From contig CAJJDP010000099.1 in assembly GCA_905182995.1 (NCBI GenBank), positions 191,404 to 255,403 of the forward strand: DNA of 64,000 bases. The letters are read 5' to 3'. The notes below the pieces were generated by a model, which ran no database searches, was not told where the DNA came from, and worked only from the letters and a program-made list of their open reading frames with translations. The position numbers and the translations under genes were made by a program. Below are positions 15,001 through 26,900 of this stretch, piece after piece (the first letter of the stretch is position 1; the number at the start of each line of letters is the position of its first letter). Origin of the DNA: Paramecium octaurelia. Its lineage: Eukaryota > Ciliophora > Oligohymenophorea > Peniculida > Parameciidae.

Positions 15001-15231
15001 TCGATTCCGTTTTAACAATTATTGCACCCTTATACACAAGCTTGAAAATATTAAATATATTTTACATTAGCATTCATTCTCTCCTAAAAAGGACCCTTCA
15101 ATACACTATTCGCAATATTAATTAGATTAATCACATTGAATGCATTAGTTATTATTTTGACAAGGGACAGAGCATATCCCTTTTTTAAGTGCCTACATTA
15201 AAATAAACATAAATATTAGATTGATTTTCAT
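1..15231 (-). CDS. giant secreted cysteine-rich protein (furin-like / CxxC repeats), C-terminus beyond left edge
   Basis: The minus frame encodes several thousand residues of repeated CxxC units separated by GYYLN-type spacers, resembling furin-like or growth-factor-receptor Cys-rich repeats of ciliate surface proteins and protist variable surface proteins. The chosen start at 15231 gives a good signal peptide (MKINLIFMFILMQALKKG) followed directly by ICSVPC; an upstream in-frame ATG at 15378 would bury it. Placed introns are 15041-15065 (AAG acceptor), 14920-14947, 10000-10025, 9687-9714 and 7010-7031, with copies of the last three in the duplicated segments. The cysteine pattern still runs at base 1, so the C-terminus lies outside. 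No membrane segment is visible in the window. Two N positions and two sets of exact duplications mean the true length is unknown. Secretion or surface display is inferred from the signal peptide and Cys content; no ligand is known. Confidence 0.85.
6129..9181. repeat. exact direct duplication of 1526 bp flanking an N (probable unmerged contig overlap)
   Basis: Bases 6129-7654 recur as 7656-9181 with a single N between them, and I saw no differences in the stretches compared. Each copy contains the same 22-nt intron (7010-7031 and 8537-8558), so one period minus its intron is 1505 nt, not a multiple of three. Reading literally through both copies breaks the cysteine-rich frame at the N, while collapsing to one copy restores it. 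This points to two contig ends that overlap but were not merged. Confidence 0.85.
7655..7655. other. assembly gap (single N)
   Basis: An ambiguous base sits exactly at the junction of the two identical 1526-bp copies. The coding frame differs on its two sides (codon ends at coordinate modulo 3 = 2 to the right, 0 to the left), so it is a placeholder and not one unread base. Confidence 0.95.
9660..14873. repeat. tandem array of about 2.9 copies of a 1782-bp coding unit
   Basis: Units run from about 9660-11441, 11442-13223 and 13224-14873, the last cut by an N. Wherever I compared them the copies are identical, including two introns per unit (28 nt at 9687-9714 and 26 nt at 10000-10025 in the first copy). 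The spliced unit is 1728 nt, or 576 codons, so any copy number stays in frame. Just before the array, 9601-9659 is similar but not identical to 11383-11441, as expected if the array arose by exchange between two diverged internal repeats. Confidence 0.85.
14874..14874. other. assembly gap (single N) ending the tandem array
   Basis: The third repeat copy stops here and unrelated N-terminal coding sequence begins. After the intron at 14920-14947 the upstream frame is one base out of phase with the repeat frame, so the missing sequence is not exactly one base. Further repeat copies may be hidden here. Confidence 0.9.
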
Positions 15232-16122
15232 AAATATTAATTTAATTAATGTAATTATTAGATATAAAATTTCCTTAAATAGTGACAATACTTCATAATT
15301 ATAAAGGAACGATTTTTCAGTCTTAGTTACATAAGATGCCAAATCCTTATCTCGAATAGTTATGATTAGAATAAGCAATCAAAATTTAAAACGGATATAT
15401 TTGGATAAAATTTTAACAAATTAAAGATCGTTCTATTTGTAGTTTTCTGTTATTTTCCCCTTTAAAGACTTAATTTTTAACCATTTAAATGGCTGCTAAG
15501 ATCCATTCGCAAAAAAACAATCAATTTATAGAATTATTCTAATAGATGATGATATGTTTTTAATCATTTGAAAAGAATAAGGTTTTATATTGATATTTGA
15601 TTTTATTTTCTTGAGTTTCTTAAATGGACTCATAATTTTATTTCATTATTTGATAAACAGCAAACACCAAATGAAAAAGGGTTACATAATTATTAATTTT
15701 TGAGAGCACAAATTAATTTTGGTTTGGTATAGAATAATTTAACAGTCAAGGATAATTAAGCTTATTTTTCTGATATTTAAAATACTTCATCATTCAAAAA
15801 TAAAATCAGCAAAACAATATAGAAAAACATCAAGAATATAAAATAAAAATATTTAATAATTCTATATTTTAGATAATTTGATTATAATCACCTTATAACT
15901 CAAACATAAATTATTTTTATATTCTAAAGTAATGAAGATGCAAAGTAACAAATATTATATTTGATTTTATTGTAAATTTGATCATAATTCAAATTACTGA
16001 CAGACGTAATTCTACCGATCTTCTATTTTCAAAATATTCAACTCCTGATCTCAAATATTATTGAGCTTTAATTTTAATTAATTAATTAAAAAGTATAAAT
16101 ATTAAATTAATATTAAACATAA
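15232..16122. other. intergenic spacer, AT-rich
   Basis: This 0.9-kb stretch lies between the start of the cysteine-rich gene and the stop of the first channel gene. It is very AT-rich. I found no frame with coding character, RNA gene or telomeric repeat in it. The part next to 15231 should contain the promoter of the giant gene. Confidence 0.6.
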
Positions 16123-18876
16123 TCAATAAAGAAGTACATTATTATTATGAGACCTTTTCAATTTTTTATGTTTCATTTTAACCTTATACTATTTGATAAA
16201 AGTACCAGGATACTTTAAATAGGGTAATAATTTTTATAATTTCCTAATATAATATTTTTAATATTTAGTAAAATTTAATCTGTCAACTATCTTTGATAAA
16301 TTAAATGATTAAAAATAAACTTAAAATTCTCTTGCTTATTCAAATTCATCCATTCTTTTCCTTTCATATTTGTTTAGATTTTTCGTTTTTATTAAAAGCA
16401 TCTCAATCGAATCCAAGTCCTTTTGATTCACTTCTTTAGCCCTTTTAAGATCAACAATTAATTCTCTTATCAATTTACAATCAAATGAGTTTTCAAATCT
16501 ATCTATCATGCTTAAATCATTTCTACCAAACCATCTCTAAATGGCTATCACTTTTTTAACAGCATTTATAAATATTATCTTTGTGTTTTATTTTTAATTT
16601 ATTTTGAACGTGCTTTGAGTATTACCCCTGAAATTATATTTAATTGTAGGTTTATCTCCATAATCAACTAATCTTAATGGCTACATTTCAACAAATTCTT
16701 TAAGTGGCTTTAATTAACTACTTGATTTAACAGGAAGATTACCATGAAGATTCTTGGATTAAGTAAGCGATTTTGATTATTGTTTATTTTAGACTAAAAA
16801 AGGAGTTGCTATTTTATTTGATATAATAGAAATTTATTTCTTAAGAAAATTTAATTCAGATAATTAAAAATATGTTCTTATTCTTTTACTGGATCTATGA
16901 TGATCCCTTCTCTTTTAATTTTTATAATAATTAAATTTTTTAATGATAAAATCTTTCTAGGGGGCATAATGTATAAAAGGACAATTAAAAACCTTATGAC
17001 TGTTCATTCCACAAGCAATGCAATTGTATTCAAATAGCTAAATATCCTAATTAAAAATAATATCATCCTTTAATTTACAAAATGTTTCAAAATCTTCAGG
17101 AAATTAACTTAAAACACTCATAAAATCATTTCTTTAAAGAATTAATAATTTAGAGAGACCTATACTTTTAAAAGTTTCAGTTGTGGTTGTACCAACAATG
17201 AAATTATCAATTCCTAAGACTTATTATTTATTTACTTTTCTAATACATTGTTTATTCTTTGAATTTAGGTAAACTTCTATAGTACCTTCCTCAATATAAA
17301 ATAATGATGTGCAGTCCGGTTTCTCATTTGTAATTTCTATGATTTAACCAGGTTATACTACCATATGGTTAATTTTTTTTAATAGTTTTTACTTAAATGC
17401 TATTGAGAAATTGTCCTTAAATAATGACACTTTATTAAAGAATGAATGATTAGCCTTAATCATAAGAGTATCTCTTAAGTTTTCTGGAAGTTATTGAATG
17501 ATTTACTTTTCATCTTCACTTTCTTCTCCTGCTTATAATTACCAAAAGTAATCAAGGTATTATCTAATCTAATTTTGCAAAGTATATGGTACATTCTTCC
17601 TCTACATATAAGAATTAATAGTTCTAAGCTTATTTTTTCTCTCCTCACCATAAGCAGATATTTGTTATATTATATTTCCTACTGTGTTGACAGAATATGG
17701 TAATTGCACACTTGATAAAATGATAAATAGAATTGTGACAACTCTTTCTATCTAAGTTTTAGGTGTTAGATCTCCATATCCAACTGTAAACATTGTTACG
17801 CAAGCATAATAAAATGATACTAAATATTGCTGATCCCAACTATCATCCTAAATTTCTGCCCTTTATAACCAATTTTCTGGATTATTTTTATTATATTTTC
17901 CAACCCAATACCATAAACAAGCAAATACATGAACAACATAAAAGAAGAACATCAGCAACTTTACCAATGTTAAATACGAAGAAAACTTCTTACTTAAATT
18001 TATTGCAGTTTCATAAACAGTTACTATTCTGTCAATATTAACCTTATGCACAAGAAATAAAAGAAAGATTAAATTTTAGGGAGTGCTATCCTACTTTTAA
18101 GTTTAAATATCTGGAAAGATAAGAGCTAAAATAAGGATTATTGTTGAAAAAATTTCCAATCCATACGATTTGCAAATAAGATTCTTAGCGATTTATTTTC
18201 TATCAGTAACCATATTTCCTTCTTAATAATATGCAACATTTAAACTAAATAAGAATTCTGTTATTAAAATAGAAACCATAATAATGGTTATTACAGATAA
18301 TGATTAAAAAAGAAATGCGCACTCTGCCCAAGCTAAATCAACTGGAATCAAATACAAAAAATATAATCTTGCAGTCGTGCCTATTACATCAAAAGTTATT
18401 TTAGCATAATTTTCTGTTTATATGATAGGAATCATGCTTATATATTTTTTTATGACAAAATACACCATTTTCTCCATCAAATTTGTCACATTTTAAAAAA
18501 AATCTAAATTTAACAATGAGGGAAACTGTTGAATCCTATTTGAAATAGGAGTATATTAAGCAGATTTATCATCAATAAAATTAAAAATTTCTTATTGGTA
18601 TTATTGTTTGATTTTCTTTCTTTATAACAATCTGTTTAAAAATCTCTTCATATAAATATTTTTTAAAAAGAAAGATAACACTGAACCTCTATTTTGTATT
18701 TATCTCTCAAGTATCAATTGCTCATTAAATTATTATAATTTGTTATAATCCGACAATGCATTTCTTTTATTCCTTTTTGTTATCAGCTCTTTAGGACTTG
18801 ATTTAGATTTTTCTTTATTTTATATAGTATCTACATTAGGTTCATCTGGCTCAGAATTAATTTAATCAAAATTCAT
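16123..18876 (-). CDS. K+ channel with degenerate cyclic-nucleotide-binding domain and zinc knuckle
   Basis: This is a plasma- or ciliary-membrane potassium channel of the CNG/KCNH-like type. It starts MNFDQINSEPDEP. Six-span segments follow, with S5 near 17960 (FFFYVVHVFACLWYWVGKY) and a pore at about 17761-17800 carrying the filter TVGYGD. The S4 region (about 18030-18080) has few basic residues. The cyclic-nucleotide-binding-like fold (about 17050-17350) reads LGIDNFIVGTTTTETF where a phosphate-binding cassette would normally show FGE and an Arg, so ligand binding is doubtful. Immediately after it, 16965-17016 encodes CIACGMNSHKVFNC followed by PFIHY, a CX2CX4HX4C knuckle. The tail contains YLKYPGTFIKQY, shared with the next gene. 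The frame stays open to a TGA at 16123, and no intron is required. It lies 61 bp downstream of its tandem paralogue. Confidence 0.85.
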
Positions 18877-18937
18877 AAGCAATTATTTGATAAATTATTT
18901 TAAAATACATATACAAACTAATCAAAGATGATATTTT

Positions 18938-21657
18938 TCAAATATTTTCTTCCTCTGTATTTTTGTTGCCACCATACTTATAAGAAAGTGATAAATTATA
19001 AGCCTTGATAAATTCTGCAGGATATTGTAAATAAGAAATATATTTTTTAATTATTATTTAAAGTTGTGCATTGGTATTTTTACTAATTCTCTTTATTTAT
19101 CTATCAACATTATGTTAAGGATAATAATCATGATATACTTTGCTGATTTCAAAATCCGTTAATCCTTTTTTCATATATTTTTAGAGATTTTGTTACTTAA
19201 AATATAGCAATTCAATAGATTCCCTATCAGAGATATTCATATTTTTTATTTATTTTAAATTTTCATATCTCTATTTTAATTCTTCATCTATATTTAGATC
19301 ATTGATATTACTTGCAAGTAGTTCTTAAGCATAGTTTTGTTTAAAGCTGCTATTATTATTTTAATTATTCAAACCTAATTAATAAATATTCAATATATTT
19401 AATCCTTGGGATTATCTTCTAGAAGCAAGACTATTTTATTTTAATATTCCCATTCCATCTAATTAATAGTCTATTTGTTTATTGGAGATTTATTTATTAG
19501 TTCGATGTCGATTATGATTATTTATGGTTCTTTTTATTTACTCTATATGATCACCTGGAATTTATGATAATGCTATCACTGAATCTCTTTTTACGCTTGC
19601 CTATGCTGTAGAATTCAATTGATATTCTGTTTTTGATTCTCTGGATTCTTTAAAATCCTCTGGAATCCAGTTTTACAAAGAAATAGTATTGATGTTATTA
19701 TTGGTCGCTTATTATTGCTAAGGAATATGATATTTTTTTATATATTATTATTTGATTTCATTGAAATCTTGATTTTCTATTTACTCATTTTATAACCTCT
19801 ATGACTTAAACGGAATCCTGCAAAATACTTTTCTTTGTTAAAACTAAGGGTATTAATATCTCTTAATAATGAGATCTTTTTAAGGAATGAAATGTAGCAA
19901 TGGACAATGGTGTATTTCATGTGTTGAAGAGCAGCAGGATTCACATATTCTATGAATATATTAAGATTTGGAATTAAAGATTAAATCGTCTTTAATTTGA
20001 CAAAATTTTTCATAATCTATTGGAAAATCCTTTAGCTCTTGTAAAAAGTCATTTCTGGATAAAACTAATAATTTAGTAAATCCGACACTTTTCAACTTCT
20101 TGTTCCTAATAATATTTCCCATAAATAAATTTTTTAATCCAAATATTTCATCCTTTTTTGCTGTTTATATTATTTGCCCTGATTCAATCAAAATATTTAC
20201 TTCTCCTTCATCTACAAAATAAAGTTAAATATCACAAGTATCAAAATCAATTATTTATTCTGGTTAAAGTTATTTAGAATTTACTTTCTTTAATAAATTC
20301 TGTTAGAACTCAAGGCTAAAGTTCTTTTACAGCAGAGGTACTTTCTAAAATATTTGACTATTAGCTTATATAATTAATTATTCCCTTAAATTTTCCGACA
20401 ACTAAGAAATTATCACTTTTTCTTCTTCAGTATCTTAACCATCTATTGATTCCCAATAATGATTTAAATATTATCTAATTTAATTTTACAAATTATATGG
20501 CACTTTCTTTTTGTTCATATAGCTATTAATGGTTCTTAATTTGTTTTTTGTGTCCTCGCCATAATCTGTTATTTTTTCTATTATTGATCCAACCGTATTT
20601 ATAGAGTAAGGCAATTATATACTTGATACTAAAATAAGAAAAATGCAAGTAGATTTTTCTAATCCGCTTTTAGGAGTAATATCTCCATATCCAATTGTAA
20701 ACATTGTTACACAAGTGTAATAAAATGATTATAAGTATTCATCTGTCCAATCAAAAATTGGAATATCTTTTAAAGAATCCAACCAATTTAAATCAGAATT
20801 CTCTCTACTGTAATTACCAACCTAATTAACAAATATAAAAAATACCCAAAACCATAAACATGAAAATAAGTGAATTACATAAAACAATAGCAACAAAAAT
20901 TTTAGTAATTCCAAGCAACTTGAGGCCTTCTTTGATAAATTCAATGCTTATTCGTACTCACTAGTCTTGTAATGAACACTTGTCTAATGAGATAATACAG
21001 TCAATAAAATTAAATAACTAGGATTTTAAGTTACATTAATTGTTGTAATTGCAAGAGACTTAAATACTATAAAAAGCATTGCTAACAATAATGTAGAAAT
21101 CCATTCCAAGCCATAAGATTTACTTACTTAGTGTTTAAAGATGTCTAATCTATCGATAATAAGGGAACCGGCATTATAATAAGCACTATTTAATCCAATT
21201 AAGAAATCGACGAATAATATGATAAGCATTGCTATGGTGGATGTGTAATAACGATTAAACATTAATGATTGATTTGTCCAAGCCAATTCTAAAGGTATTA
21301 AGTACAAGAAATATAGTTTCGATAAAATTGCGATAATATCCCAAACAATAATTCTTCTGTTTTCTGGATACAATAAAGGAATTGCTATAATACAACTGCT
21401 GAAACAATCCACAATCGGTTTAAAAATTCTTAAAAGTCTCTTTTTCAACAACCTATCAATAAATATTTTAAAGGTTGATTATGTAGATATCCTATCAATA
21501 TTTCCTTAAGCTTTATCATTAATAATAGCAAAATGTTTATGTTTCAAATTTTTAAGATTATGTTTTTGTTTCAATAAGATTTCAAGGAATTTCTTAGCAT
21601 TTGCGTTTTATGCTTACAAACTTTTTAAAACTAATCTTTCTTAGTAATCGACAGACA
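18938..21657 (-). CDS. K+ channel, tandem paralogue with degenerate cyclic-nucleotide domain and zinc knuckle
   Basis: It starts MSVDYQERLVLKSLQAQNAN. S1-S3 are seen at about 21128-21451, including IPLELAWTNQS and a downstream NSAYYNAGS motif also found in the channel at 59408. S5 ends FYVIHLFSCLWFWV. The filter region lies near 20680-20700. The S4 equivalent (NPSYLILLTVLSHQTS) has no arginine ladder. The nucleotide-binding cassette reads IFGLKNLFMGNIIRNKK, retaining FG but not the usual Glu and RTA. The knuckle CESCCSSTHEIHHC with PLLHF follows at about 19899-19945. The C-terminal region contains YLQYPAEFIKAY, matching the neighbouring channel. The total length is not a multiple of three, so at least one small intron is present that I did not place. 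Tandem duplication with the gene at 16123 is likely. Confidence 0.85.
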
Positions 21658-21872
21658 TCTATTTTCCAACAAAATTTAAAATCCGTTGACCTATACTTTT
21701 TGTTTTTATGACCATACTATTTTTTCTAGCTGTTACCCTAGTAAATTAGCGATCAAGTTCTCTTTATGTATCAATTCGATCTTTGTTTACTTGAATAGAT
21801 TAATAGTTCGTGTAATGAAAACTCATTACAATATAATTAATATATATAGATTGATAATAACAAAATTAAAAG

Positions 21873-23829
21873 TCAAGAATGTTTGTATGTTATCTTATTA
21901 TTATTATTATTGATTTATTTTTATTGGTTTTGCTTGGCTACTTTTATAATCATTTGCTGTATCAAAGTTCCTTTTTCTAAGGGTATACTAGGTTTTGGAG
22001 GATTAAATGTGCAACTATTCATCTTTTTAAAATTATTTCCCTTAGGTGAGCATTACTAAGTTTGATTGTTTTTTAATAAAAATTCAACATTAGATCCTCT
22101 TTCAGTAAGACAGACTAAATCATTTAGTTATTCTTTTTGATATAGACCTCTGTTATCTGAAAAATGCTTTTTATGACCTGAAGATTATTTCAAATCTTAA
22201 AATAATAGCCTTGTGTTTTTGTTCTTGTAATCATTAATATCATTATTATGAAAAGTCATTAATCTTTCTTAATTGGAGGTTTGTCTTATATGAATATTTT
22301 ATGAAGTTGTTTTCCTTGATTTTGGTTTGTTGCTTACCAAATTTTTAGTATTAAAATTATTATTATATTGATGTTGTGTTTTTGCTTTTTAGAATTTAAA
22401 GTTGTCCGATTTCACTTTCTTATAAAATGGACTGTTTCTGTCAGAATTGAAAAAATTTTGAGTACCAGAAATAGGGCGATGTGTTAATGCACCATTTTTC
22501 CATTTTGTATCAGGTGAAATCTACTCATCTTCTATTAATAATTTTGCAATATAATTCTTGTTCTGATTGGGTTGAGATTGTTAAGTTTTAATATTTGCAA
22601 ATGATCCAATTGCAATTTTGGAGTTAAATTAAGCTGTTGGAGAAGCATTTTTATTATTAATTTAACTTGTAATCAATTAACTTTTCGGTTTTTGCTTTAA
22701 TGATTCACTTAATCTGCTATCAATTTTAGTTGCCATTTCATCAATAGATATCTTATTTTTTGCTTACTTTCTATTCAAATAATCTATTGAATTTTTAATG
22801 AAATTATAATTTTTATTATTTGGATATTCATTATTTTAAGTTTTCAGCAAGCAATTGATTTCAATTTTCTTCTAAATATTATTCTAAATTTTTGGTTATT
22901 ACAATTATAATAAAGACTATATAAGTTAATCAGAAGGTTAACTAGTATATTTTTTTTGGTTGATTTATTTTTTATTTAAATAAGTGAGAAAGTTTTCTAA
23001 TTTAATTTCTTCTGATTTCACATTTTATGGAATAAATAACGAAGATTAGTCATGGCAATTTCCCATCTATTTACAAATTTCATTTAATGTCTATGATATA
23101 TCATGTTTAATCCTAACTGATTTCTCACCATGCTAACCATATAAAATTATAGAAATACTTATTATAATTAATTTAACCAACTCAACTCCTTCAAAATTTG
23201 AATGTTTTATAGATTGGACTCATTTTACTCTTCCTCATTATTTTTATTAGATTCCTACGAGTTTAATGGGGATGGCTTATCTCCAACAATTCCTTTAGGA
23301 GGTTTATGTGGATTTTTCTTATTCTCATCTTCAATTAGCTTAGCTATTCTATAATACTCATATTTTCTCTTTTTATCATAATACTTGTTTAGCATTGATG
23401 CCACTGGTTCTTGGAAGATTCTTGCAATATCACTATGGAACTAAATGATATTATATTTTTTAAAGTACTTTATAATATTCAGCTAATAACGCTATTTTGG
23501 AAGGATACTCACCTAACTTGTAACTACGTTTTAGGTATTCATCCTAATTATTAATAACATAATACTTCTTCATCATAACAATTCCAATCTTTATATCTGA
23601 TTACTCCTTTAGTAGTGGCATCGCTCAAAATATCATTAATATCTCTTGTGTAATAATAATTTTGAGACTGGCAATACTTCTCAAAAAGCCTTTAGTTAAT
23701 TATCTGACTATTGATACCTTTATACTTTTTCATTAATTAATTAAATGTAAAATTATATTGAAACAACTAATTACTTCCTCTTTGATAATAAATGACCATG
23801 ATATGTAAATTCAATATTCTGGAATTCAT
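21873..23829 (-). CDS. hypothetical protein, INDIL/YYKFH family (paralogue at 33428)
   Basis: I do not recognise the family. The start gives MNSRILNLHIMVIYYQRGSN. A conserved N-terminal block includes FEKYCQSQNYYYTRDINDIL. After a 22-nt intron at about 23534-23555 comes a block ending ALLAEYYK, then a 28-nt intron and FHSDIARIFQEPVASMLNKY with a KKRKYEYYRI continuation. The remainder is hydrophilic, Asn/Gln/Lys-rich and of low complexity, with no signal peptide or membrane span. The gene at 33428-34600 shares the first block and the EYYK..H..I motif with the same order and intron style. A cytosolic scaffold or cytoskeletal role is only a guess. The gene is divergent from the Tmc-like gene with a 141-bp spacer. 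Confidence 0.7.
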
Positions 23830-23970
23830 TTATTGTTAAGAGGTCCTCTAACTTACAAAATAAGGATGCCAAAAATAAATTTATAAATATGAATAAAAAA
23901 TATATTATATATGTACTCTAATATGATTGTTTAGTACTTAAGAAATAGAGCCTCAGAAATAATAGAGATA

Positions 23971-26900
23971 ATGTCAGATAGTTAGAGTGATATTAATAGT
24001 ACAATAATTATGATTACTTTTTGCTTTTAAAGAATTAGCCTGTTATTCTCTTTTGATCAGTTTGCTGATAAACCATATGAAGATTACAAATTAAAATTCC
24101 TCTAAAAGTTATTTAATTGGTTTACACTCTAAACTCCCATACATATGATTAACAGCTAACACTTTAGTAAAATTGTGATGTACATCATTTGCGTATATTT
24201 ATGGCTCATTATTATTATAATGTTTACAAAGGTAAAATGGAAGATTCTGTTATAAAGTTTCTTTGCTTTTTATCAATTGTTAATAATAATCCCTTTGATT
24301 GAACACATGGATACGCATATATCTCAAAATGAAGATTTATTAATTGGAATTGTCACTTTGATTCCACTAACCCTTTGCTATATTTTCTTCTTCCTTATTC
24401 ATAGAAACTATCTATTGCCCTAGAAAAACATTTACATGAGACGTTATTCATATTATAATATCTTGATGATTGTATTCGATATTTCAATTATGATAGCTAT
24501 CTAAATGGTTGATGAATTAATTTCATCAATACTAATAATATTTATGTCTTTTCTCCTAATGATTGATTCATTCCTAATTCAACCCTATTCCTATCAGGTT
24601 AATATGAAATACATAAGTGCAACTTCATTTATATTTTGTGCTTCAACTATCAAGATATTCTCATTCAAGATATCATAAGAAGAGACCTTTTATTGCTTGA
24701 TTCTCTTAGTCCCAATGATAACAGTTATTTTTACACAATTTTTTTAACGACTAGTACACAAATAAATTTTTGAGGATTAATTGGGACTAGCTAAATTATT
24801 AGCTATAATTGATTTGATAAATGATAAAAAAACTAATCATCTTCAGATGATTTCTATTTTAAATCATATGAAACAATAACACAAGATAATAATTGATAAT
24901 GATAATATTTATGTTAAGATTCAATAAACAGTAATTTAACTTTTTGATATAGTAATTGCTCAAATCAAGACTTAAGATTCTACAATTTTAGAATAGGTAT
25001 AACTTTACAAGATCCTATATATCACAAACACATGTAAGAGAGTGTCCTTAGGATACATAGAATTGAAAATATTTATAGCTGTCACTCAAAAGTAAAGTCT
25101 CTATTTTACAATAATATCTAAATTGCTACAAGAAAAAATGTCAAAAGGCAGAAAATATTTTAATGACCAAGAATAAAGATTATCATTAATAGATATTCGC
25201 AAGGCTGAATTATTGTATGAAGACTCCATAAATTTGATAGCTAATATCTTAGATATGAAAATTAAATTTTGGATAGATTTAGAGAAAGGATATCAGAGAA
25301 TAGAGGAATTCGCATTAAGTGCATATAATCTTAGTGAAAAGATATGGCAGCTGAGAGATTTCTTTTTTATATAGTTTTCAATCGAGCCTATGAAGTTATA
25401 ATCTCGATTAGTACATTTCAACATACTTGAATTAAAGCTCTTGGCTATTCTATATTCTGCCATTCTCAATGATTATCATGCTACATTAGACATTGAATAA
25501 AAAATAGAAGAAATTGTATAGAATGAAAAAAACTCATAAAATGAATATATTAATAACATTACTTTAATTAATGATGATTTGGTTATGATGGCAGTAAGCT
25601 TTGTAAAATAAAAAAATTAAATTTTGAATAAAAATAGAGGACAGATAGCTAAATTTTTTGGATATGAGAATGAAAAGGATTTTCTCAACATCATTTCTAT
25701 TGAGCAATTAATGCCTCCATATATTTAACAATTTCATGACACTCTTTTGAGAAAGTATTTGAAGAAAGGATATTCATCGTTTTTTGTCTAATAAAAGGAA
25801 GTTTATATATAAATGAAGACCAAATTTATTCAAGCAATAAACATGAATTTATTACATATGTATGAGCAAGATTCAGATTATATTATAACTGGAGCACTCT
25901 AAAAAGTGAAATAGATGTATGATTTTATTATTTTTGATCGAAAAGGCAAGATATTGGGAATTAGTGAATAAATCTTTAAGATTTTTGGTTCCGGGTTTAG
26001 CATAGAATAATTATTAAATAGAGGTTACATATATTTTTGGATACCTAATGTATTTGAAATTATATAAGAAGAGAGAGGCCAATTGTTAGAAAACACAGAA
26101 ATTTAATCAAGAAGTATGCTAAAATAATAATTTTTATTCACTATTAATAATTTTAATTAGCTTTGCTAAGATCATGAATTAAGTAGAACTAATAGCACTG
26201 TTAAAAATTAATAATCATAGAAGTTTTATACTGAATTAAATGAGACAGAATAAATGATCTCTGTTGGAAATGTCAATTCGATTCATTTTCTAAAAGACTA
26301 GAATGTTTCATTAATAAATGAATTTTTAACTAAATATAATTAGAGTAAATATGTTGATTAGGATAATTTATATTCAATGAAATATTCTATATCTTTTAAT
26401 GTTATAGGAGGTGATTTATTACCATAATTTGTAATATAAATTAATGAAATTGAAAAAGTAAATCCTAAAAAGCAAGGATAAACGTTTTCAATGAGCCTTT
26501 TTAGTACAATAAAAAAAAGTACGATTAATGACAGAGTAACTGAGAGCTGTTTTGTTTTGGAGCATGAGATGAACGATAACAATTAGAATATATACATAAA
26601 CCCTCCTGTAATCAATAAAATGAGTAGATTCTAAGATTCAAAATTAGAAGACAGTTCAAATAAATATCCAATTTATAATCAAAGTAATGAGCAATTTAAA
26701 TTAATATCTCCAAGGGGTAATAAAGAAATTTTGATTGGAATTGATGACTATGAAGATGAAGAAGATGATCAGAAATTTTAAGATGCCCCAAAAAGTAGTT
26801 CTTAGTAACATAAAAATTAACCTGATGTGATATAAGCAATTTAATAATACAAGGAATTAGATTAAGAGTTTAAAGAAAATGCTAAACAATCTCAGTCAAG

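Noticed and set aside
1-15231. CRISPR-like or satellite array
   Set aside because: The periodicity is the CxxC codon repeat of one protein, and spacing and sequence vary as in coding repeats.
16079-16092. TTAATTAATTAATTAA tract as a retained IES boundary
   Set aside because: Such tracts are common in this AT-rich DNA and no TA-bounded insert interrupting a gene was identified.
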